Positions 14,166 through 24,381 of a stretch of 64,000 nucleotides of DNA are shown here, piece by piece. Position 1 is the stretch's first letter. Every line of letters begins with the position of its first letter. Origin of the DNA: Urophycis tenuis. Lineage: Eukaryota; Chordata; Actinopteri; Gadiformes; Phycidae. Where the stretch lies: positions 531,001 to 595,000 of the forward strand of contig JAXIVH010000073.1 in the NCBI GenBank assembly GCA_036785325.1, written 5' to 3'. The position numbers were made by a program, and so were the translations under genes. The notes beneath the pieces are model-generated. The model worked only from the letters and a program-made list of their open reading frames with translations, ran no database searches and was not told the DNA's origin.

Positions 14166-14368
14166 CTTTCATTCCCTGCTCTATTTGAGTTTGAATTTGA
14201 ATAAAAAAAGAGAAAGAGAGAAAGAGAAAAATAGGAAGGTAAAGAAACGATAAGGGAATTGAAGGGAGAGTGAGCAAGAGTGAGAGAGAAAGAGAGAAAG
14301 AGAGGGAGAGAATTCCAAAAGCATAGCTGCAGTAACCAAATAACCAATAGCTATTGCAATACAAAAAA

Positions 14369-15229
14369 TAAAAGCAAAGTTGCTCAGGTAGTGCAGCTCA
14401 TTCAGGATGGTACATCAATGTGTGCTGTGGCAAGAAGGTTTGCTCTGTCTCCTAGTGTCAAGAGCATGGAGGAGATACCAGGAGACAGGCCAGTACACCA
14501 GGAGACATGAAGGGGGCCGTCGGAGAACAACAACCCAGCAGCAGGACAGCTATCTGGTCCTTTGTGCAACGAGGAACAGGAGGAGCACTGCCAGAGCCCA
14601 ACAAAATGACCTACAGCAGGCCACTAATGTGCATGTTTCTGCTCAAACTGTGAGAAAAAGACTCCATGAGGGTGGTATGAGGGCCCGACATCCACAAGTG
14701 GGGCCTGTGCTCACAGCCCAACACCGTGCAGCCCGATTGCCATTTGCCACAGAACACCAGGATTGGCAGTCGCCATTGGCACCCTGTGCTCTTCACGGAT
14801 GAGAGCAGGTTCACACTGAGCACGTGTGACAGACGTGAGAGTCTGGAGACATTGTGGAGAATGTTCTGCTACCTGCAACATACTCCAGCAGCACCAGTTT
14901 AGTGGTGGGTCAGTGGGAGGATGGTCTGGGGAGGCATATCCTTGGAGGGCCGCACAGACCTCCATGTGCTAACCAGAGGTAACATGACTGCCATTAGGTA
15001 CCGGGATGAGATCCTCAGACTCAATGTCAGACCATATGCTGGTGCAGTGGGCCCTGGGTTCCTCCTCATGCATGGCAATGCTTGGCCTCATGTGGCTGGA
15101 GTGTGTCTGCAGTTTCTGCATGACGAAGGTATTGATGCTATGGACTGGCCTGCCAGTTCCCCAGACCTTTGGCCTTTGGCTCCACCAAAGGAATCTCTCT
15201 ACAACATTTTGATGCCTGCTTGTCTTTGA
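14369..15229 (+). pseudogene. Tc1-like transposase, dead
   Basis: Three frames in succession read as a Tc1/mariner-superfamily transposase. The helix-turn-helix N-terminus AQVVQLIQDGTSMCAVARRF is in the first frame. SRAWRRYQETGQYTRRHEGG through LTAQHRAARLPFATEHQDW is in the second. FTDESRFTLSTCDRRE, MVWGGISLEGRTDLHVL and AMDWPASSPDL are in the third. The first catalytic aspartate (FTDES) survives. The usual second-aspartate block 'QDNARPH' reads HGNAWPH, so that residue is lost, and the 'NPIEHLW' segment with the third acidic residue is replaced by unrelated sequence. Terminal inverted repeats were not found. At least two frameshifts plus loss of two catalytic residues make it non-functional. 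Confidence 0.85.
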
Positions 15230-15718
15230 GCAAGGCAGGAGGGTAACAAACACCATCCAATTTGATGACCACAGACCATATACATAACCAAGTATGAGGG
15301 AAGAGAGTGAGAGATAGGAGATGGCAGGTCTACCTCAATGGGGAGAACAGATCGACACACAGCCGGGCCAGTCATCATATACTGTAGCTACATTCAAGGT
15401 GGTTGTGGAGGCTGCTGCGGTCCAGCAGACAGACACAATATATACAAGACTGAAGAAGGATGTCCACTCTTCAGAACTCTTCAGAACGTAGGATCCCGTA
15501 GGATCCCAGAACTCAGAGGCCTGCTTGTAGGCTTGTTTTGAAAAACTGAACCGTTGCAGTGGCAATCCAAGCCTGTAACCAGTATGTACCCTTGGCTGAC
15601 ATCAGGAGGGCATCTAGAAGTGGCAATGCAAAGCTTAAGTTCAGGGAAAAACCGCTAAAGCCCTTAATATCCTACTAACACTGAGACACTGTTATCCAAA
15701 ACAGCTCTAGGACCAGAG
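15230..15718. other. Non-coding stretch between Tc1 and Rex1 remnants
   Basis: No supported gene. A short direct duplication of 'ggatcccgta/ggatccc' lies near 15490-15506. Confidence 0.4.
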
Positions 15719-16431
15719 ATGCCAGTGTCACCTTCTTCACTGCCGTGTGCTGGGGAGGAACCATTGGGAGCGGTGGTGCCAGGAAGCTGTACAAGCCGGG
15801 GGAAGGCGAGCTCTGCAGTGGGGATGAAGCTGGACTGTGTGGAGGCGGCGACAGTGAGGAGGACGAGGGGAAAGCCGCTGGCGACCCGGAACTACCCTCT
15901 CACCCTCACTATGCTGAACTGAAGCAACTCAGGAACACGTTCAGCCACATGCTCACTCAGCCAAGTGCCTCAAAGTGCTTGGGCGCTCCTTCATCCCACC
16001 AACCATCAGGCTCAGGAAGCTCCAACACCACCAGACAAATGGAATGGACTGAACTTCACATTCACATACACCACACCACACACCTTGGACTGTGTCCTAG
16101 CCGTTGTTATTCCAGGTCTATTCATATGTTGTACCTGGAATACCTGTATAAATTTGCACATCTTGCACCTTGCACTTTCCGCATATTTGCACTATCTATC
16201 TATTTTGCATTTTGCACCATAAACAGCTATCAAGGACACTCGTATGCATACAGGTTCTCACTCGTCACCGACCTGACTTAAGAGCTCGTATTTAATCTAA
16301 TTTATTGTTTATTGTGTATTGACTTTAGCCAGGCTCTTACTGCACATCTATCCCCTGTACTGCTGGTCACTGTGAATTTCTCCTAAGGGGGATTAATAAA
16401 GGAATATCTTATCTAATCTTATCTTATTAAC
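15719..16431 (+). pseudogene. Rex1-like LINE, 5'-truncated 3' end
   Basis: Begins inside the RT C-terminal region: SVTFFTAVCWGGTIGSGGAR corresponds to 'ASVTFLTVVCWGGGIGSGGA' of the copy at 55614-56850. It continues, frame-shifted, through the conserved cysteine-poor tail (ELKQLRNTFSHMLTQ, about 15915-15960). The 3' UTR ends at 16378-16430 with 'ggggattaataaaggaata' and TCTTA-rich sequence. The same terminal sequence, inverted, ends the Rex1 copy at 53633, confirming the family. Like most LINE copies it is 5' truncated. Confidence 0.8.
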
Positions 16432-17039
16432 TTAACTAACCGAGAGACCAGAGTGCGCACACACATACTGCACACTCCTTATAGTCATGGAAATATGGGG
16501 CTTAATGTCAGGCTATGAAATATGGCTTCCATCACATAATGCATTGTTATACACAGCATTATATGCATCATATAGCCATGGAGATATAGCACAGAGGCAT
16601 TGGTGCAGGTACACAGAGGCATTGGTGCAGGTACACAGAGGCATTGGGGCAGGTACACAGAGGATGCAGCGTAGGAATCCTGACTCAAGTGCTCTGACTT
16701 GTGAAAATGATGGCACTTGACTCTTTCGAGGACAAAACACTTTTTCAGGAGGAACACCTTCAAATAAACAAGAGAAAGGGGCTTTTATGAATTTACGTTT
16801 TGTGGTGAATATTAATGCACCACTGGAGGTTCAGTCATCTCTCCGATTTCCGACTATAAAATGGATAGTTCCAGTCCTCCACTTTGTGTCAAGCCAACAA
16901 CGGCCCACAGCTGTTCTAAAATCACTGTAAACTACCTATTGCTTAAATAACACTCAAAACAACTGACGCTGGTTTTTGACAAAGCACAAATGGATGTATG
17001 TATGGATTCCCCATCGCATGACCATAGAGGTAGCTTCTA
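16432..17039. other. Non-coding stretch containing a 22-bp minisatellite
   Basis: A 22-bp unit (acagaggcattggtgcagg + tac) is repeated 3.3 times at 16591-16663 with one substitution. Nothing else was recognised. Confidence 0.7.
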
Positions 17040-17404
17040 CAAACTGACAGACAGACAGACATACTATATTGATCTCTGAGATTGCATTCGTCACAATATT
17101 CCAGGGAAAAAAAAGAAAGAAGAGACAGACACTCTATGTATAGTAGAGTGTTTGAATATATAAATGTATGATATAAACCTATGTAAAAAATATAAACCTA
17201 TGTAAAATATAAACCAATGTAATAAAATATACAAAAATATACATAAAGAAATGAAAATATACATGAATGTACATTCATCCAGGCATAAGAGGTGATAGCA
17301 TGCACAAGGATGTAGCATGTCAGATTTTTTGTAAGACCAGTTGTGCAGAGAGATGACCAGTTATGTAGTAAAATGAAATTACAGTGAAATGAAATGACAG
17401 TTAT

Positions 17405-17589
17405 GCAATATGAATGGATAACCTGTTATGCAGATGAAAGTGACAAATTGTAAAGTTTGATAACCACAGGCAGGAATGATTTCCTATGTCGCTCTGTGGT
17501 GCATCTCGGTGAGAGGAGTCTTCTGCTGAAGGTACTCCTCCGCTGAGCCAGGGTGGAAAAGAGAGGGTGAGAGGCATTGTCCATGATAG
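17405..17589 (-). pseudogene. Rex1 C-terminal coding piece
   Basis: Reads MDNASHPLFSTLAQRRSTFS, RRLLSPRCTTERHRKSFLPV and VIKLYN, the conserved tail that follows the RT in Rex1. It is separated from the RT by the solo LTR. Downstream (17040-17404) is A/T-rich 3' UTR. Confidence 0.8.
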
Positions 17590-18025
17590 TGTCACGACCA
17601 CCTGGCTCAAAGCAGCGGTGACATGAAAATGGGAGACCACACCATGGCTATTGGTTCAATAATAAATGTTTATTTTAACATTAAGAGAATAAAGTCAGTA
17701 ATGTGTGAAAAGAAAAGTGTAATGCAAAGTATGATTAGGAGTGATTAACAAAAAGATGTAAAACGCGACGTGTGTGTGGAGCAGCTCGGAACCGGCCAGG
17801 CTCTCTCCAGCAGAGTAGCCACCAAAATCACAGGCGCAAGGAGACGAGAGGCAAGAGACCGCATCCATTAGCCCAGGTCTTCTTATAGGGGCGCCCATTA
17901 GTCCCTCCACCAATGGCACACTCCATGCTCTACAAATGACAAATGCAGCATGGAACAAAAAGGGCTGGGCCCCACCAGGCATTAGAACACTTGTGCTGCT
18001 GGGAATGACCAGCAGGGTCTTAACA
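17590..18025. mobile_element. Solo LTR, 436 bp, 4-bp TSD
   Basis: Begins TGTCACGACC and ends GGGTCTTAACA (TG...CA rule), flanked by atag at 17586-17589 and 18026-18029. Contains an aataaa-type signal near 17660 on the plus strand. No internal retroelement genes accompany it, so it is what remains after recombination between two LTRs. The inserted frame is exactly restored by its removal. Class (Gypsy-like or endogenous retroviral) cannot be decided from the LTR alone. Confidence 0.8.
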
Positions 18026-19145
18026 ATAGTCTGTAGCCTGGACAGCATTCTCCTATCTGCCACGGTCGTCAGCGTGTCCAATTCCTCACCCACTACATCA
18101 CCAGCCCTCTTGATGAGTCTATTAAGTCTGTTAGTGTCCGCAACCCTCATCCCACTGCCCCAGCATGTGACAGTGAAGAAGATCGCACTGGCAACAACAG
18201 ACTCATAGAACATCCTCAGCATTGTCCTGCAGATGTTGAAGGACCTTAGCTTCCTCAGAAAAAATAGTCTGCTTTGGCCCTTCTTATAGACAGCCTCTGT
18301 GTTCCTGGTCCAGTCCAACTTGTTGTTGAAGTACACCCCCAGGTACTTGTACTCCTCAACAGTGTCGACAGGAACCCCCTGGATGAACACAGGGCCCACC
18401 GGTGTTTTGACCCTCCTTAGGTCCACATTGAGCTCCTTTGTCTTTGTAGCATTGAGCTGTAGATGGTTCAGCTCACACCAAGAGACAAAGTTGCCCACAA
18501 CAGTCCTTTACTCACCCTCGTCACCCCCCTCAATACAGCCAACTATTGCAGAGTCATCAGAAAACTTCTGAAGGTGGCAGGACTCAGTGCAATAGCTGAA
18601 GTCTGAGGTGTAGAGGGTGAAGAGGAAGGGAGAAAGGACCGTCCCCTGTGGGGCCCCAGTGTTGCTAACCACCCTGTCAGATACACAGTTCTGTAGGCGT
18701 ACAAACTGTGGTCTGCTCATCAGGTAGTCAACAATCCAGGACACCAAGGGGGCTTCCACCTACATCGCCGCCATCTTCTCACCTAGGAGACCCGGCCGTA
18801 AGGTGTTGAAAGCACTGGAGAAGTCAAAGAACATGACTCTCACAGTGCTCGCCGGCTTGTCCAGATGCGAGTAGACTTTGTTCAGCAGGTAGATGATGCA
18901 GTCCACGACTCCCAGGCGGGGCTGGTAAGCGAACTGCAGCTGGTCCAAGAAGGGTCTGAGCATAGGCCTGAGCTGCTCCAAGACAAGCCTCTCCAGGGTC
19001 ATCATGATACGTGACGTCAGGGCCACCGGTCTGTAGTCCTTGGGGCTGCTGAGGCGCAGCGTCTTTGGGACAGGAACGAGGCAGGACGTCTTCCACATCA
19101 GAGGGACCTTCTGGAGGTGCAGGCTCAGGTTGAAGACATGATTAA
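18026..19145 (-). pseudogene. Rex1 reverse transcriptase domain
   Basis: Order of motifs on the minus strand: HVFNLSLHLQKVPLMWKTSC, QFAYQPRLGVVDCIIYLLNK, MFFDFSSAFNTLRPG (motif A, catalytic Asp), PQGTVLSPFLFTLYTSDF, FSDDSAIVGC (motif C, catalytic Asp pair), NHLQLNATKTKELNVDLRR, YKYLGVYFNNKLDW, SRLFFLRKLRSF. A TAG at 18760-18762 (in place of Trp before VEAPLVSW) and a TAA at 18508-18510 (in place of Tyr in EYR) break the frame. Otherwise it is remarkably complete. Confidence 0.9.
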
Positions 19146-20070
19146 GGCCCAATCTCAATTCTCTATTTTACCCCTTCCCCTTCCCCTACGTCTTGGCCCT
19201 TGAAACCGAGTGTTAAGGGCTAGGGGTAAGAACATGCCCCCATGAATTGAGACAACACTCGTTACGGTTACGTCATCATACATTGACGACAAAATATTGA
19301 CAAAATATTGTTTATACACACTGCATGGTGTTTTGTATCTTTTTCAGTTATTACGGTTTTGAATTTCATTGATGTTCAGAAACAATGTCTTTGTTAACCA
19401 ACATATCTTTATTTACAATTATGAATGGCTACAACATTGAACGCATGACTCACTCCCACATTTGCTTTGAAGCGTATTTTGATTTCAGAAATTTCTGCTC
19501 GTTTTTGTGCCGAAAACGTATCAGCTGCCGGGTTTCCTCCGGCGTTCCTGTGTGAAAAAGTACGATATATGTAAAGCACGTATCGATTTGTCTCTAGTTG
19601 TCTACACTGATATCAAACGGAATTCGCTGCTAATTGTGTTTAGTAAACTAGATATGCATGGAGTTCATTGCTAGTCAGAGAAATGTGTAGTTGTGCACTC
19701 AGCAATGTAACGTTCGCATATCGATTTTCAAAAAAGTTTCGATTAAGAACATGGTTGCAAATATATAGGTACAGGACTGTTTAGAGCGCAAAACAATACT
19801 GTCGTAAATTTTAAATCAATTATTTCAGCCAAAAATACTTACATTTATGGGACTCTCGTGGAGATCTGGCCGCGATTGTTGCCGGTTGCGCATTGTAATG
19901 GGTACCCCTTGGTTTCAAGTAAGCTCCCGATCTTACTTGGTTTCAAGGGGTGTCTACCCCTTCCCCTTGGCCCTACCCCTCGATCGAAATGAGAATTGAG
20001 ATAGCCCTTCGTCTCACGTGAACGCGCAAAACCAAGGGGAAGGGGTAAGATAGAGAATTGAGATTGAGCC
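19146..20070. mobile_element. Non-autonomous DNA element, TAA TSD (PIF/Harbinger-like)
   Basis: Terminal inverted repeats of about 32 bp start 'ggcccaatctcaattctcta' at the left and its near-perfect complement at the right. The flanks are TAA at 19143-19145 and 20071-20073. A 3-bp TWA duplication is the rule for PIF/Harbinger elements. Subterminal sequence is rich in 'accccttcccctt' blocks. No transposase is present. Removing the element plus one TAA restores the Rex1 reading frame. Superfamily is inferred from the TSD only. Confidence 0.75.
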
Positions 20071-20073
20071 TAA

Positions 20074-20522
20074 GTACTCCACACAGCTGGGGGGCACAGG
20101 CTTTAAGTACCCTGGGGAACACACCATCAGGGCCCGCCGCTTTGCCAGAGTGGAGTCTAATCAGTTGTCTTCTCACCAGGTCAGGCGTGAAGGACACTGT
20201 AGAGGTGTCCGAGTGGGGAGGGATAGGGTCCTCAGGTAGTGGAGGACAGTATGCAGAGCAGGGGGGAGGTGTGAAGTGGCCGGGAGTGAATAGAGGTGGT
20301 GAGAGGCAGGAGGGCGGTCCATAAGGAGGGGGAGAGGGAGGGGGAGGCAGAGTGGCACTGGTTGTTGGGCTGCCAGCAGCAGTAGCAGCAGGGTCATGTG
20401 GGGGAAGGGCAGGGGCTGCAGTATCAAACCTATTGAAGAAAAGGTTAAATTCATTGGCCCGAGCCACCCCACCCTCCAGCCCCACGCTACCAGTCTTCTG
20501 GAAGCCTGTGATGGTTCTCATA
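20074..20522 (-). pseudogene. Rex1 linker between endonuclease and RT
   Basis: Reads RTITGFQKTGSVGLEGG, NEFNLFFNRFDTAAPALPP, a proline-rich spacer, then FTPDLVRRQLIRLHSGKAAG and GPDGVFPRVLKACAPQLCGV. Proline-rich spacer plus 'GKAAGPDG' is typical of CR1/jockey-type LINEs. Open throughout; broken only by the flanking insertions. Confidence 0.85.
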
Positions 20523-20540
20523 TAGGGCTGGGACGACGCA

Positions 20541-20562
20541 TCGACGTAATCGATTACGTCGA
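20541..20562. other. Perfect 22-bp subterminal palindrome of hAT 1
   Basis: Centre gtaatcgattac, extended to 22 bp of perfect dyad symmetry 18 bp inside the left end. Related ATCGAT/TTAATCG words occur near the right end. It is a plausible transposase subterminal binding site, by analogy with hAT elements generally. Confidence 0.6.
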
Positions 20563-20766
20563 CGCAAAAAATACGTTGACGCAAAATATGCGTGTCGATT
20601 AAAAAAATAATATAAATGCGTATTATTATTTTCTTTTTTATTATTATTATTTATTTATTTTGAATGTACTGGTGATGTCCTAGAGTGATGACACCTCTGT
20701 CTAGTCGATGGCGGTAATGCACTACGTTTGCAAACTCAGAAGAAGAAGTCAGTCAGACCCAAAACA

Positions 20767-20777
20767 AAGATGGCGGC
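20767..20777 (+). promoter_or_regulatory. YY1-like motif over the hAT 1 start codon
   Basis: AAGATGGCGGC is an exact match to the vertebrate YY1 consensus and contains the predicted transposase ATG (20770). A related cgatggcgg lies at 20705-20713. YY1 sites overlapping start codons are common in TATA-less promoters, so this may be the element's own initiator. Confidence 0.55.
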
Positions 20778-20996
20778 GCTGGAGAGTAACAACGCGAGTG
20801 GCTCCTCAGAGCTTCAAAAGTCCAAGGCTACACGCACTCGTTCATCTAAAGTATGGGAATTCTTTAATCTTAAAGGAAACAATTCCGTGACATGTCGTCT
20901 TTGCAAAATGGAGATGGCCTTCCATTCTAGCAGCACGGCAATGCACCAGCACCTGAAGAGGCGCCACCCGGGAGCAGCTGCAGATGACAGAGCACC
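20770..20996 (+). pseudogene. hAT 1 transposase exon 1 (BED zinc finger)
   Basis: Starts MAALESNNASGSSELQ. The BED finger includes KVWEFFNLKGNNSVTCRLCK with CxxC, then HQHLKRRHPG supplying the two histidines. The exon ends CAGAGCACC followed by a good donor gtaagt at 20997. The acceptor ttttcag lies at 22381-22386, and the phase joins correctly (Pro codon split). ATG 20770 was chosen because it lies in a strong AAGATGG context. This exon itself has no lesion. Confidence 0.8.
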
Positions 20997-21639
20997 GTAA
21001 GTTATTTTTCAACTCTCCACTTTGCACTCGATGTTGGAGTAGGATATAATACGTTGTCAACACCTAAAGTTTTAGGCTACAGTGTATGTTTTCTGTGTAA
21101 TTCATTGCTACATGAGTCGAAACAACACATATCTTCCTCTTACGTATGTGTCACTTAATATTCATTCAAACTAAGACGGCGGATTCGTAAAGAAACGCAA
21201 GCACCCACACCATAAGTGTATCTAAATTAGCTATGAAGCAACAATGACAGTTTACCGTGACTCAAAGAGCTGTAAACGAAAGTGGCGACAATGCAACCAT
21301 AGTCGTGTTTTCAAGGGTTGAAATGACATGCTTAAGCAACCTAAGTTAACAAACAGTTGTAACGTTATGTCTTCAATTGATTGTAGTTGATGGGTCAGTG
21401 AGCACAGTTAGCCTACATGCCAGTTTTAAACGGAATATTAGAGCCCGTAATAGGCTTTGTGCGGAACGTCAGAAGGCTTGTCGGTCGTGAACGATTCGTT
21501 CAATATAACGAATCTTTCATATGACTCGGGAGTAATGAGTCGTCTCAGTAAGGGATTCGTTCAGTGATTGATTCATTTTCATGCAGTATCTTCCCTGGCC
21601 ACATGACAACAGTTCGTTCACCGGATCGTTCATACGGTT

Positions 21640-21811
21640 CGGTCTCTCGTTCATTAGTCACGTGACAGGCAGCTCAGGCTGAACGGTTCGTTCTCTTTCA
21701 TTCATTCGGATCGGTCACTCGTTCATTTGTCACGTGACAGGCAGGCTGAACGGGTCGTTCTCGTTCATTCATTCGGATCGGTCTCGTTCATTTGTCATGT
21801 GACAGCTACCC
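21640..21811 (+). repeat. Tandem 65-72-bp repeats carrying GTCACGTGAC sites
   Basis: Three imperfect units each contain 'cggatcggtc', 'tcgttcatt' and an E-box. GTCACGTGAC occurs exactly at 21657-21666 and 21729-21738, with a GTCATGTGAC variant at 21794-21803. GTCACGTGAC is the palindromic CLEAR/bHLH-ZIP (TFEB/MITF/USF-type) site. Confidence 0.7.
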
Positions 21812-22005
21812 AGTCACTGTGGTGTCGTGCTTTCAAACAACAGTGGCAGGGAGGATACCGGACACAAGTCACTTTATTGTGGTGTGTATTTGCTTTCCTA
21901 GGTTTTCACATGGTTTGAATTGCTTGTCATTTTGTGTAAACTTTGTCAGCTGTAAAACATGTTGCCTTCATTGTTAAGTGTTTGAGAACCGCAGTATGTA
22001 TCTTA

Positions 22006-22043
22006 AAATCCGGTTTTAACATACAGACGTTAAAACCGGATTT
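22006..22043. repeat. Perfect 15-bp-arm hairpin
   Basis: aaatccggttttaac, an 8-bp loop, then gttaaaaccggattt. Arms are perfect over 15 bp and extend imperfectly outward. Confidence 0.8.
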
Positions 22044-22386
22044 AAAATGAAGGTTTACAGTATTTTAGTTGACGATAGCTGAATTGCTGTCAGAATCAAT
22101 GTTATTACTCGAAAAGCGGATGTGATTATACCTGTTTTCCGGTGTAGCCTTCTGACGTTCCGCACAAAGCCTATTAGTCCCTACATGTAGGCCTAACTTT
22201 GTTCACTGTCATGCTGTGACTGCGCAAGTGACGTTTACAAACATAGGATTTGATTAGCCGACTTGTTGAAATTTAATGGGCATAGGCTGAGGTGGATACA
22301 TACAAAAATCGTATTATTATTTGTTGTTGGTTTATTATTGTATTTATTTTAATATATGTGTGTGTGTGTGTGCTTTATGTTTTCAG

Positions 22387-22966
22387 GGATAAGAAGAATA
22401 GTGTGGGAAACTACTTTTGCAAAAAAAATACAACCCCCTGCGCCCCCCAGGAGGCTGCCATACTTACTGAGAGCGTCTTATCAATGATTGTAAAAGATAT
22501 GAGGCCGATTTCTGTTGTTGAGGGGGAGGGATTCAAAGAGATGCTAAATACCTTTGAATCAGGTTACACTCTGCCCTGCAGGCGCCATTTCACCACCATG
22601 ATGGAGAATAAATACGAAACGTCAGTGGAGAAACTTAAAAACAAACTTAAAATGGCCACATCCAAAATCTCCCTTAGCACTGATGCCTGGACAAGTCTGG
22701 TCACAGAAGCCTACCTAGGCGTGACTTGTCATTTTATAGATGACAGTTGGGAGCTTGTCTCCTTAAATCTTACAACACTGCCTGTTGAGGAACGCCACAC
22801 AGCAGAGAACATTGCCTCCTGGCTCGAGAATGTGGCAGAAAAATTTGACATTTCGTTTCAGAATATCCTTGCTATTGTCCATGACAATGCACGTAACATT
22901 GTGGCAGCTCTCAGAATCTTGGAAGAGAGATTTGGGGTGGTATCCCATCGGTGTGCTGGGCATACC
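22387..22966 (+). pseudogene. hAT 1 transposase exon 2, part before the hAT 2 insertion
   Basis: Open from the acceptor to the insertion point. Motifs: TESVLSMIVKDMRPISVVEG, GFKEMLNTFESGYTLPCRRH, ISLSTDAWTSLVTEAYLGVT (first catalytic Asp in STDAW), ILAIVHDNARNIVAALRILE (second Asp in VHDNA), SHRCAGHT. The frame resumes at 25671 with LQLVVNHAMDNPVINKALSA, proving that hAT 2 entered this exon. Confidence 0.85.
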
Positions 22967-23088
22967 TAGGGCTGTCGCGGTAACCGCAAAAATGAAATAT
23001 CGCGATATTAAGAAGCCCACCGCGGTGTGTGATGGGCCACCGCCATCACCGCAACGTACGTTGAGTGAGTTGCGGTGAGTTGGACACA

Positions 23089-24078
23089 ATGGCAGTTGCA
23101 CTGGTATCAAAACCAAATGTTACTTCGCCCCTTTGGGAGCATTTTGGCTTTCAGCCTAATGAAAAGGGAGAACCAGCCAATTTAAATGAGGCTATCTGTA
23201 AAATCTGCGGCAAAAAGGTTCAAGTAAAACGAGGAAACACAACGAATTTAAGGGCTCACCTAACAAGCTACCATCCAGCTATTGAGGCGCAGTTGCCGAC
23301 GCCTCTTGCCACACAAAGTCGCGGAGCAGCTCACGCCGGTGCTACCCGACAGCTTGGAGTTGCCGAAGCCTTTGCTCGAGTCGCCAAGTACAGCAGAGAC
23401 AGTGACAGACATAAACGCCTAACTGGCGCTGTTACACGGTATCTGGTTGAAGAGATGGTGCCGTTTTCTACTGTGGAGAAACCTTCATTCAAGTCGCTGC
23501 TCCAGACATTTGATAAGCAATATGAGTTGCCGGGGAAAACCTACTTCTCAGAAACTGCCGTGCCGAAAATGTACAATGCAATTAAAGCATCGGTTCAGAG
23601 TGAGCTCAAAAGTGTGGACTTTTTCTCTGCCACCACTGATATGTGGTCAAGTGTGAATATGACTCCTTACATGAGTCTAACTGTACACTACCTGACCACA
23701 GACTGGACTCTTAAATCGCGCTGCCTCGAAACAGTGTTTATGCCCCAGAATCACACATCCGACAACATCGCAGAGGCTCTACGCAGTGCATTTGATGAGT
23801 GGTCCCTGGATGAGAAGAAGCTGGCGTGCATAACGACGGATAACGGGGCAAACATCGCCGCAGCAGTGAGAAAATTGGGGTGGACATGGCTGAACTGCTT
23901 CGGACATAATTTACACCTGGCAGTGACAAACTCAGTGGCAAGCGTTAAAGATCGCACGTCCCGAGCAATGGGTCTGTGTCACACTTTAGTGGGGGCGTTC
24001 TCCCAGAGCTGGCTGAAGAGGAGGGATCTGGCGAAAGCGCAAGCGGAGCTCCAAATCCCGCAGCACGGGCTCATAATG
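23089..24078 (+). CDS. hAT 2 transposase, exon 1 (residues 1-330)
   Basis: Start MAVALVSKPNVTSPLWEHFG. A nearer upstream ATG (23065) in the same frame is possible, but the BED domain fits the later start. The BED zinc finger at residues 14-62 has Cys37, Cys40, His57 and His62. Family features follow: ITGxxTRYLVEEMVPFSTVE-type dimer region, TTDMWSS with Asp184, CITTDNGANIAAAV with Asp251, and NCFGHNLHLAV. The exon ends ...HGLIM at a gtaaac donor (24079). Asp184 and Asp251 sit where Hermes transposase has Asp180 and Asp248. No stop or frameshift. Expected to act in the nucleus, cutting the element at its ends. Confidence 0.88.
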
Positions 24079-24381
24079 GTAAACTAGCTTTCAGAAGTTA
24101 TATTTATGATTTAATTGTAACCCACTGTAAGTCCACTTAGGTCGAATAAGTCTACGAAAAAAGATGAATGCTGTGAATATGAATAATCTTTGAAAATATT
24201 GCTCGAAATTCATAAAACATATATGCAGCCTAAAATAGCAGTTTTGAGATGCTTAAATATTTATTTAGTTTAGGAAAAAAAACACTGAAACAAAAATAAT
24301 GTTAAATTTTGACTTAAAAATAATAATAAGCAGGTGTAATTTCAGTTCAATAATTATACGGCCATTACTCCGTCCATGCAG

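Larger units (their letters stand above)
21448..22176. mobile_element. Non-autonomous DNA element with perfect 31-bp inverted ends, TA flanks
   Basis: Perfect inverted repeats 21448-21478 and 22146-22176 begin 'taataggctttgtgcggaac'. If TA is the TSD the element is 21450-22174, consistent with a Tc1/mariner-like or other TA-targeting MITE. It lies in the intron of the hAT 1 transposase. It has no coding capacity; the interior carries a tandem repeat with E-boxes (21640-21811) and a hairpin (22006-22043). Confidence 0.8.
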
